This document shows, piece by piece, positions 21,562 through 26,596 of a stretch of DNA of 26,903 bases; position 1 is the first letter of the stretch, and every line of letters starts with the position of its first letter. The notes beneath the pieces were generated by a model. It searched no databases and was not told the origin of the DNA. It was given only the letters and a program-made list of their open reading frames with translations. The stretch lies in IMG/VR virus record IMGVR_UViG_3300046543_000249, positions 1 through 26,903 of that record, one strand, 5' to 3'. The position numbers and the translations under genes were made by a program. This stretch comes from a virus.

Positions 21562-21801
21562 ATGATTGACACTCTGAAGCTATCGCGGCGCCTGTCGGAT
21601 GCTGGCATGGATCGCAAGCAGGCCGAAGCAATCGCGGACGAACTGAACGAAGGGTTGCGCGAATCCGCTGTGACCAAGGGCGACTTGGTGGTGGCGAAGG
21701 CCGACATTATGACGACCATCGCGAAGGCTAAGAATGAAATGCTTACATGGCAAATCGGTATCGCGCTGGCGCTGTTCGGCGCGCTGAAGTTCATAAAGTG
21801 A
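21562..21801 (+). CDS. Coiled-coil membrane protein, DUF1640-like (79 residues)
   Basis: ATG 21562 after a GGGGAAACG site; the frame is open further upstream but contains the promoter and terminator. A helical body KLSRRLSDAGMDRKQAEAIA, DELNEGLRESAVTKGDLVVA, KADIMTTIAKAKNEM ends in one C-terminal membrane helix (WQIGIALALFGALKFI, about 62-78). This layout (Bdr/DUF1640-like coiled coil with tail anchor) is typical of small phage and host membrane proteins. Function unknown; a self-contained cassette with own promoter and terminator. Confidence 0.75.
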   Translation: MIDTLKLSRRLSDAGMDRKQAEAIADELNEGLRESAVTKGDLVVAKADIMTTIAKAKNEMLTWQIGIALALFGALKFIK

Positions 21802-21821
21802 TGCGCGGATACAACAGTTAA

Positions 21822-21847
21822 AAGACCACCTGCGGGTGGTTTTTTGT
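21822..21847 (+). terminator. Cassette terminator 2
   Basis: A GACCACC-TGCG-GGTGGTT stem followed by TTTTTG. It closes the coiled-coil membrane protein cassette. Confidence 0.9.
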
Positions 21848-21864
21848 TGACTGATAAATCGGGC

Positions 21865-21893
21865 TTGCGTTTCCCTATGGAAACATTGATAAT
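21865..21893 (+). promoter_or_regulatory. Cassette promoter P4 with perfect dyad A
   Basis: TTGCGT (21865-21870), a 17-base spacer, GATAAT (21888-21893). The dyad GTTTCC-CTAT-GGAAAC (21869-21884) is perfectly palindromic and probably nearest to the ideal site. TGATAATCGCTTTCA (21887-21901) overlaps -10 and +1 and resembles the C palindrome. Confidence 0.82.
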
Positions 21894-21921
21894 CGCTTTC
21901 ATCAACAACGAGGAGTGATGC

Positions 21922-22098
21922 ATGAGCACTGATAACGTAGAAAATGCAGCAGCGGCAGCCAGGGTGCTGGCGAAGGTGCTGGTTAATGTGGAAAAGGGCA
22001 TGCCGGTTGATGTTGCTTACAACCTGGAGTTCGGCGCTGGGGCTTATGAAAAGCTGGCGGCAGACATTCACGACGCGGCAAACAAAGGGGCGAAGTGA
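21922..22098 (+). CDS. Unknown small acidic protein (58 residues)
   Basis: ATG 21922 with GAGGAGTG ribosome site. Alanine-rich helix (NVENAAAAARVLAKVLVNVE), then LEFGAGAYEKLAADIHDAAN. No recognised family. The stop overlaps the start of the next gene (TGATG), so the two share one cassette driven by P4. Confidence 0.6.
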   Translation: MSTDNVENAAAAARVLAKVLVNVEKGMPVDVAYNLEFGAGAYEKLAADIHDAANKGAK

Positions 22099-22535
22099 TG
22101 ACGAAAGGTGAGGAAATGCGGGAGTGCCCGAAGTGTGGCAATCTGTTGGACCTGCTTGAATACTTGGCGCCGAACGCGCCGACGCTGGAAGAAATTGTGA
22201 GGGATCGGCCGGAACTGACTGCCGCGCCATGCGACGATGAACATTTGCGCGTATGGGCGGCCATGCCGAAGCACTGGCAAAACAGTATCAGCCCGGAGCA
22301 ATTGCGCATTGCGATTGATGCAGTGGACGCGGTGCGGGCTGCGAACGGCGAAGGGCCGCTGGAAAAGCTGCTGGCGCATGCGTGGGGTGTCGATGTCAAA
22401 TACAACAGGGATAACACCGTGCGTCGAATCGTGATCGACGTTCGCGACACAACCACGTCGGCGCCTTACTTTGTTGAGCAATCGGCGGCCATTGTTAGAG
22501 AATTCTGCCAGTCTGCAAAAGGAGCGATAGAATAG
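22098..22535 (+). CDS. Unknown protein with N-terminal CxxC (145 residues)
   Basis: ATG 22098 overlaps the preceding stop. CPKCG near residue 10 could be half of a zinc site. The middle is helical (SPEQLRIAIDAVDAVRAANG) and the C-terminal part beta-rich (VKYNRDNTVRRIVIDVRD). Not recognised. Cotranscribed with the 58-residue gene. Confidence 0.6.
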   Translation: MTKGEEMRECPKCGNLLDLLEYLAPNAPTLEEIVRDRPELTAAPCDDEHLRVWAAMPKHWQNSISPEQLRIAIDAVDAVRAANGEGPLEKLLAHAWGVDVKYNRDNTVRRIVIDVRDTTTSAPYFVEQSAAIVREFCQSAKGAIE

Positions 22536-22559
22536 GCCACCAATAACTACGGGGCGACC

Positions 22560-22709
22560 ATGTTTCTAGTGCTGCTGTTCCTGCTGTTCCTGTTTGGCGT
22601 CTTCCTGCTATTCATCGGGGCGCTAGGATACTTCTGTATGTCGCTGTCCATGTTCCGGGCCGCGAAGTCGTTAGAGCGGGCAAACACCTGCGCGAACACG
22701 CATAACTAG
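22560..22709 (+). CDS. Small hydrophobic membrane protein (49 residues)
   Basis: ATG 22560 after a GGGGCGACC site. Residues 1-26 are a very hydrophobic run (MFLVLLFLLFLFGVFLLFIG) that forms one membrane helix, followed by YFCMSLSMFRAAKSLERA. Family unknown. It ends the P4 cassette ahead of a terminator. Confidence 0.6.
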   Translation: MFLVLLFLLFLFGVFLLFIGALGYFCMSLSMFRAAKSLERANTCANTHN

Positions 22710-22730
22710 ACCCGCACGAAAGCCACTTAC

Positions 22731-22755
22731 AAGCCACCTTCGGGTGGCTTTTTTG
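22731..22755 (+). terminator. Cassette terminator 3
   Basis: An AAGCCACC-TTCG-GGTGGCTT stem followed by TTTTG, with a tetraloop and stem nearly equal to terminator 1. It ends the P4 cassette. Confidence 0.93.
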
Positions 22756-22769
22756 TTGTCTTTTTCGTT

Positions 22770-22815
22770 TAAACGCAAAACGGTGCTTGCGTTTACTTAT
22801 GGAAACATTTATGAT
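22770..22815 (+). promoter_or_regulatory. Cassette promoter P5 with dyad A and an extra inverted repeat
   Basis: TTGCGT (22787-22792), a 17-base spacer, TATGAT (22810-22815). The dyad GTTTAC-TTAT-GGAAAC is at 22791-22806. In addition TAAACGCAA (22770-22778) is an exact inverse copy of TTGCGTTTA (22787-22795), overlapping the -35 box. The leader (ATCGACAACGA) matches that of P4 (ATCAACAACGA). Confidence 0.78.
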
Positions 22816-22845
22816 TCTTCCATCGACAACGAAACGGGGCAGAAA

Positions 22846-23067
22846 ATGACGATCAAACAAATCCAGCGCAACATGGCGGCGGCACTTCTGGCTAACGGCG
22901 TGAGCGCAGAAATCACGTTTTGCCGCGCCGATATGTTCAGCGTGCTGGTGGACGATGGATCGCAGTTCGAGAAGGCAAAAGACGTTATGGCGCGCGTGTC
23001 GAATGCGAAGCTGGACAGCGAAGACCGCGACGAAGAATGCGGAAACATCGCTTACTACACGTTCTAA
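22846..23067 (+). CDS. Unknown small acidic protein (73 residues)
   Basis: ATG 22846 after an ACGGGGCAG site and just behind P5; the open frame extends upstream through the promoter, so this start is used. Fold appears alpha-beta (TIKQIQRNMAAALLANGVSA, EITFCRADMFSVLVDDG, FEKAKDVMARVSNAKLDSED, GNIAYYTF). Size, acidity and single-gene cassette are like anti-defence genes, but no known family is recognised. Confidence 0.65.
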   Translation: MTIKQIQRNMAAALLANGVSAEITFCRADMFSVLVDDGSQFEKAKDVMARVSNAKLDSEDRDEECGNIAYYTF

Positions 23068-23075
23068 CAACCACG

Positions 23076-23091
23076 CCCGCTTCGGCGGGCA
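23076..23091 (+). other. GCCCGC-TTCG-GCGGGC hairpin without T run
   Basis: A six-bp stem with a TTCG loop between the 22846 and 23111 genes, followed by ATCAATGG rather than T. It may shape the leader of the next small gene. Confidence 0.4.
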
Positions 23092-23110
23092 TCAATGGAG
23101 GGAAAACGAA

Positions 23111-23239
23111 ATGTCACGCACCGCACAGCAAATGCTTTCCTGGAAGCGCCTTCGCAACACTGGCGACCGATTCGCGCGCCAGCTTTACAGCACCGAACTA
23201 CTGTTTCTAGCGCGCCAGATAATCGCTGGCCAATACTGA
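23111..23239 (+). CDS. Very small basic protein (42 residues)
   Basis: ATG 23111 after a strong GGAGGG ribosome site 11 bases upstream; the frame is open further upstream but overlaps the previous gene. Basic, helical, with QQMLSWKRLRNTGDRFARQL followed by ELLFLARQIIAG. Unknown family. A terminator follows 3 bases after the stop. Confidence 0.6.
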   Translation: MSRTAQQMLSWKRLRNTGDRFARQLYSTELLFLARQIIAGQY

Positions 23240-23242
23240 ACC

Positions 23243-23266
23243 AAGCCCGCCGCGTGCGGGCTTTTC
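23243..23266 (+). terminator. Cassette terminator 4
   Basis: An AAGCCCGC-CGCGT-GCGGGCTT stem followed by TTCC, so a short T run of four. It ends the 22846/23111 cassette. Confidence 0.75.
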
Positions 23267-23310
23267 CAGTGAAACGGTGGCCGGTGCCGCCGTCGTTCGG
23301 AATCCTGAAA

Positions 23311-23505
23311 ATGACTATCAGAAAGCGGGTGCGAGTAACAGAGCGGGCAAAGGCTTACGATGCCGCCAACGCGCCGACGACAGGGCTAGTCTATGCCCTG
23401 GCTGATGCTGTGGCGCAGAGTGTCGCTGACGCGCTGGGAACGCCCGTTGATATCGTCATTCATGGAATGGTTAAAATTTCCAGGCAGCCGCAGAAGGCGG
23501 CATAG
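23311..23505 (+). CDS. Unknown small protein (64 residues)
   Basis: ATG 23311 chosen because earlier codons of the same frame cross terminator 4. Ribosome site weak (TCCTGAAA). Basic N-terminus TIRKRVRVTERAKAYDAANA, then an alanine-rich helix LVYALADAVAQSVADALG and a short strand VDIVIHGMVKIS. No family recognised. Eight bases from the next gene. Confidence 0.55.
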   Translation: MTIRKRVRVTERAKAYDAANAPTTGLVYALADAVAQSVADALGTPVDIVIHGMVKISRQPQKAA

Positions 23506-23513
23506 GGGGTGGT

Positions 23514-24371
23514 GTGAGTGAAGAAAAAATGAACGTTCCATGCGGCGATGCCGTCTTTTCGGCATTGGATGCGCGAGCGCAATCGTATGTTAGTCGCGAA
23601 GCCGTGGAGGACGTGCTTATAGCGGTGCGTTCACTTATCGCCCGCCAGCCTGCCGCTATCGACAAGCAAGACGAGATTGCACGGATCAGATACGGGGCGC
23701 TGCGTGACGCCGAAAACATTGCCCGTCTATTCGACCTAGGGACGCCGGACGGTCATGCTATCGCGGACTCTATCCGCAAACTGGCAGAGGCAGAGCGTGC
23801 GGGACAAACTGCCGCGCCATCGGTCGAGCAGGACGAGCGCGGGGCGTTCGCTCAAGCTGCGATTCGAATGCTCGAAGGCTACGCGGAAAGCTACGAAAGC
23901 ATGTCGCGGATGAACGGCGGTGGAAACAAAGTCCAGTGCTCTAGCGTTGCTTTCGACATTCGTCACAACATGGCTGGCTGGATCAAAGCCCGCGCCGCAT
24001 CAACTCCCGCCAATGTGGCGCAGGGTGCGGAGGCGGTTGGTTATCTCTCAAAGGCCGACCTTGATCGGCTCCATACGTACAAGGGAACCATCTGGCCGAG
24101 CATGAACGAAGTTGCGATCATTCCTGTATACACCGCCGCCCCGCCAGCACAGAAAGCGCTCACGGATGATGCGCGCGATTCACTGCGCAGTCTTCTGTCT
24201 CATTGCTGGGAATTTAAAACCAGCTTTGACAAGAAAACCCAGCAGCCAACGGCAATTAAAGCGACGTTCAAGGTAACGACGATTGCCAGCGAGTATGCGT
24301 GTGACGAAATGGGCTCGCTTGTGGCCGATTTCCTGACCGCCGCTCAATCCGCAAGCGGAGACACGAAATGA
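23514..24371 (+). CDS. Mosaic Ead/Ea22-like accessory protein (285 residues)
   Basis: GTG 23514 follows a strong AGGGGGTGG site; ATG 23529 is an alternative. Built of several stretches joined by alanine/proline linkers: a helical head (EAVEDVLIAVRSLIARQPAA), a linker (TAAPSVEQDERGAFAQAAI), and a block AVGYLSKADLDRL with VAIIPVYTAAPPAQ. It then has LTDDARDSLRSLLSHCWEFK and the end FLTAAQSASGDTK. This 'block plus AAPPAQ linker' style is known from Ea22/Ead-type phage proteins that vary by recombination; function unknown. Its last 10 codons are repeated in the next gene. Confidence 0.7.
   Translation: MSEEKMNVPCGDAVFSALDARAQSYVSREAVEDVLIAVRSLIARQPAAIDKQDEIARIRYGALRDAENIARLFDLGTPDGHAIADSIRKLAEAERAGQTAAPSVEQDERGAFAQAAIRMLEGYAESYESMSRMNGGGNKVQCSSVAFDIRHNMAGWIKARAASTPANVAQGAEAVGYLSKADLDRLHTYKGTIWPSMNEVAIIPVYTAAPPAQKALTDDARDSLRSLLSHCWEFKTSFDKKTQQPTAIKATFKVTTIASEYACDEMGSLVADFLTAAQSASGDTK
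24332..24362 (+). repeat. 31-bp direct repeat, left copy
   Basis: This sequence at the end of the 285-residue gene is identical to 24625-24655 at the end of the next gene. Both encode LTAAQSASGD. The repeat contains the palindrome TCCGC-AA-GCGGA. Likely a homology block that allows cassette exchange. Confidence 0.85.
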
Positions 24372-24661
24372 GTGACGACCAATTCGAAGCCCATGTGAAA
24401 ACCACCGCATGGTACGGGGTGTTGTCTCAAGCCGCCAAGGATGATGACGACGGCGCGAGCGTCTTTCGCATGGCTCGCATGGCTGCGAATGAGGCATGGC
24501 AAGCATCCCGCCGAACCGCGCTGGAAGAAGCGGCTCAATCGGTAGATAGCATCCGGGGATCGACCCAGTACGGTCAGGGGTATGCTAGGGAGTGTATGCA
24601 TAAATGCGCCGACGCTATCCGCACCCTGACCGCCGCTCAATCCGCAAGCGGAGACGCATGA
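24368..24661 (+). CDS. Ead-like accessory protein (97 residues)
   Basis: ATG 24368 overlaps the previous stop. Helical; includes WYGVLSQAAKDDDDGASVF, RMARMAANEAWQASRRTALE and ends IRTLTAAQSASGDA. Part of the same shuffled family as the upstream gene, sharing its C-terminal tag. Function unknown. Its stop overlaps the next start. Confidence 0.65.
   Translation: MSDDQFEAHVKTTAWYGVLSQAAKDDDDGASVFRMARMAANEAWQASRRTALEEAAQSVDSIRGSTQYGQGYARECMHKCADAIRTLTAAQSASGDA
24625..24655 (+). repeat. 31-bp direct repeat, right copy
   Basis: Identical to 24332-24362; the copies are 293 bases apart. Recombination between them would delete exactly the 24368 gene in frame. Confidence 0.85.
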
Positions 24662-24837
24662 CATACCTGGAACTGTGGCTGATCCTGACGCAAGCCGAAG
24701 CCCGCGTGCGACAGTACACGGGTTCGGAGTTTCCAGACGTGGCGCAGCGTTCGCAGGAAACTGTGGACCTTTGCCACCAGCGCATGGCTCGCGAAGGGAT
24801 TACGCGCGACGATTTGCGCAAGCTGGCGGGTTGCTGA
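24658..24837 (+). CDS. Unknown small protein (59 residues)
   Basis: ATG 24658 overlaps the previous stop (ATGA); the longer frame would run into that gene. Sequence TYLELWLILTQAEARVRQYT, then ETVDLCHQRMAREGITRDDL, helical. Unknown family. A T-less hairpin (24849-24865) lies after it. Confidence 0.6.
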   Translation: MTYLELWLILTQAEARVRQYTGSEFPDVAQRSQETVDLCHQRMAREGITRDDLRKLAGC

Positions 24838-24848
24838 TTTCAACCAGG

Positions 24849-24865
24849 CGGCCACGGGGTGGCCG
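24849..24865 (+). other. CGGCCAC-GGG-GTGGCCG hairpin
   Basis: A seven-bp perfect stem between the 24658 and 24887 genes. No T run, so termination is not supported. Confidence 0.4.
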
Positions 24866-24886
24866 TCGATTTCGAAGGGGAATTAA

Positions 24887-25468
24887 ATGGCAGCAGTGAT
24901 TATTTATGGTCCGCAGGGCTGTGGCAAGACAACGCACGGCGCGGCACTCGCGCAGCACTTCGGGAAAACGCACGTGGTCGATTGCGGCGTGCTGCCAGCC
25001 AGTTTTTTGGAAGGCGCATCATTCAGCGACAATGACCTGGTTCTAACGAACGACCGCGCGCTGGCGAAGTTGCGCGGGGAAAAGTACGGGGAGCAGGTGT
25101 ACACGTTCAACGAAGCCGCGCTGGCGGCTGGCATTAACGTACGACAGCCGTATCAGCAGGAAACGGAAACGCCCGAACAGGTGGCGCAGCGCGGCCAGCG
25201 GGTGGAAGGCATTCGGGGCGGATTTATTGCATTCAGCCGCGAGCGCCAGCCCTACATGCGGGAGCCCATGATTTACGTCTACCACGTCAACCCTGACGGC
25301 AGCGGACCGCTTGACGGCGAGCCAGCCGTTTTCGAGGTGCCAGCAACGTGGACGGCCGCCGACATTAACGTGGCGCTGGGGATCGAGCGAAACGCTTACC
25401 TGGCTGGTGAGCGGGACGGATACGCCAGTGCGCAGTTTGAGATTCGCAAGGCGCTGGGTATTGAATAG
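24887..25468 (+). CDS. Small P-loop ATPase/kinase-like protein (193 residues)
   Basis: ATG 24887 after a strong GAAGGGG site. Walker A YGPQGCGKTTHGAALAQHFG at residues 7-26. A short Walker B-like strand (DNDLVLTND) lies near 50, and a sensor-type segment near 120 (GGFIAFSRERQPYM) follows. It resembles small nucleoside/adenylate-kinase-like or helicase-loader-like phage ATPases, but no exact family is recognised. The C-terminal third (YHVNPDGSGPLDGEPAVFEV, later ADINVALGIERNAYLAGERD) is unusual. Ends before a strong terminator. Confidence 0.7.
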   Translation: MAAVIIYGPQGCGKTTHGAALAQHFGKTHVVDCGVLPASFLEGASFSDNDLVLTNDRALAKLRGEKYGEQVYTFNEAALAAGINVRQPYQQETETPEQVAQRGQRVEGIRGGFIAFSRERQPYMREPMIYVYHVNPDGSGPLDGEPAVFEVPATWTAADINVALGIERNAYLAGERDGYASAQFEIRKALGIE

Positions 25469-25494
25469 CCGCTTTCTAACCACCCTCACCACCA

Positions 25495-25523
25495 CAGCCA
25501 CCCTTCGCGGTGGCTTTTTTGTT
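25495..25523 (+). terminator. Terminator of the P-loop gene
   Basis: ACAGCCACC-CTTCGC-GGTGGCT, then a run of T. It closes the long accessory block. Confidence 0.9.
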
Positions 25524-25525
25524 TC

Positions 25526-25721
25526 CAAAAAACAACGCCAGTGGCGCAGTGCATTTCATCTGCACGCACAAAACACGCACCCTATACCGTGTCTGTTCTC
25601 TGTTTTGTAACTGATCTAACACTTTCCTACACTCTCTGAGTGCATGTAGTATTATCTACGAACCCTGTATCTAGGGCAGACTGGCAGCACACAAACACGC
25701 GCAAAACTCTTACCCTACACT
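25526..25721. other. AT-rich gene-free interval upstream of the 25722 gene
   Basis: About 200 bases with lower GC than the coding regions. It contains a predicted promoter (25605-25633), small inverted repeats (GTAG-TATTAT-CTAC, CCCT-GTATCT-AGGG), a weak A-like dyad on the minus strand (25521-25536) and a TACCCT element at 25711-25716. No coding gene seen. Confidence 0.6.
25605..25633 (+). promoter_or_regulatory. Predicted promoter of the 25722 gene
   Basis: TTGTAA (25605-25610), a 17-base spacer, TACACT (25628-25633). Predicted by pattern only. It gives a leader of about 80 bases. Confidence 0.5.
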
Positions 25722-26297
25722 ATGAAATCCATTCTAGAACTGATCGCACAAGCCAATCAAATCTGCGCCACGGAAGTGGTGGGCACATGCACCGCTGACG
25801 GCGTGCTGGCGGCGCTGGCGATACTCGAAACGAAGCGCACGGCGGCGCAACGTGAGTTCCTGGCTGCCACGCCTGACAAGGTGGCCGACTACTTCGCGGA
25901 CGAAGGCGAATTCATTCAAACCACGACGACCAACGCCGCCTATCTGGCTGTGTATGGGCGCGAGGGAACCACGGGCGAACTGCGCACCATGGCAAGCGCG
26001 CTGCGGGCTTCTGGCTGGGTTTCCTACCGTTCGAACGGGCGCATGGTGTGGCGCAGGCGTGACGTGGCGACAGACGGCCTATACGGCGTAGACAACCCGG
26101 TTGAAGTCCACAGCAAGGTGACGGCGTGGGCGCACGAAACCCCGAATTTCCGTGACACGGCGGGCAACATTTTCCGCCGCATTTTCCAGCGCGAGCCGTC
26201 CATGGGCGAAACCAAGGCGGTGGGCGCGGTGCTGCGTGACTGCGGCGTGGATGCGCGCAAAAACAATGGACGCCTGCTGTTCATCAAGAATGGTTGA
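25722..26297 (+). CDS. Protein with winged-helix-like repeats, possible replication/regulatory DNA-binding protein
   Basis: A 191-residue protein from ATG 25722. No ribosome site is visible (TACCCTACACT precedes directly). Two C-terminal units have a similar pattern: ELRTMASALRASGWVSYRSN then GRMVWRRR (about 88-112), and ETKAVGAVLRDCGVDARKNN then GRLLFIKNG (about 166-191). The same layout ends the primase/helicase at 18781 (ATILRKLTGSEPKKSNGRLV). A helix plus 'nGR-hydrophobic' wing is typical of small winged-helix DNA-binding domains. It is flanked by AGGGTA-type repeats. It may regulate or initiate replication; this is inference. Confidence 0.6.
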   Translation: MKSILELIAQANQICATEVVGTCTADGVLAALAILETKRTAAQREFLAATPDKVADYFADEGEFIQTTTTNAAYLAVYGREGTTGELRTMASALRASGWVSYRSNGRMVWRRRDVATDGLYGVDNPVEVHSKVTAWAHETPNFRDTAGNIFRRIFQREPSMGETKAVGAVLRDCGVDARKNNGRLLFIKNG

Positions 26298-26396
26298 GGG
26301 TACGCAGGGCATGGTTGAGGGTACATTTTTCGTAAGCGTACCCTCGCCGAAAGCAGCTACCACAAAGCCTTTCAGCCATTTTAGGGTATCAGGGTA
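26290..26396. repeat. AGGGTA repeat cluster
   Basis: Two copies of ATGGTTGAGGGTAC (26290-26303 and 26311-26324, 21 bases apart, about two helical turns) and an inverted GTACCCTC (26338-26345) occur here. Two AGGGTAT units 8 bases apart (26383-26389 and 26391-26397) follow. The first overlaps the stop of the 25722 gene. GAGGGTAC and GTACCCTC can also pair as a hairpin. Iteron-like arrays of this kind mark origins or operator arrays. Confidence 0.65.
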
Positions 26397-26397
26397 T

Positions 26398-26525
26398 TCT
26401 TTTTTAAGTAAAGACTAGAATAAGAGTGGATGAAAGGGAATAAAGTAGTGGACTGATAGATACCATACTTACACTCTGAAGGCCTTTATAGGAAAACGCT
26501 GCCCCGTCGTCCCCTCATCCCCTTT
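26398..26525. other. AT-rich non-coding stretch
   Basis: Runs of A/T (TTCTTTTTTAAGTAAAGACTAG, shown here in part) with no gene, between the AGGGTA cluster and operator B3. It could serve as an unwinding element if the repeats are an origin; otherwise it is a leader region. Confidence 0.45.
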
Positions 26526-26544
26526 TTCGGTATTTATTACCGAA
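26526..26544. promoter_or_regulatory. Operator B3, perfect palindrome
   Basis: TTCGGTATTTATTACCGAA has perfect 7-bp arms around TTTAT. It is the most symmetrical member of the B family seen at 11878 and 11907, and lies about 55-70 bases before the Mor-like gene. Confidence 0.75.
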
Positions 26545-26554
26545 TTCTGTTAAC

Positions 26555-26592
26555 ATAACCCCGTTGTGGCAATAATTACCGAACGGGGTTAT
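26555..26592. promoter_or_regulatory. 11-bp inverted repeat over operator B4 and the start of the Mor-like gene
   Basis: ATAACCCCGTT (26555-26565) and AACGGGGTTAT (26582-26592) are exact inverse copies around 16 bases. The loop holds most of a diverged B site (GTGGCAATAATTACCGA, 26566-26582). The right arm ends 4 bases before the GTG start, so an mRNA hairpin could hide the ribosome site. Confidence 0.6.
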
Positions 26593-26596
26593 AGGC

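Noticed and set aside
25521-25536. GTTTCC-AAAA-AACAAC as a further dyad A site
   Set aside because: Only one arm matches well and it is in the T tail of a terminator with no promoter boxes in register.
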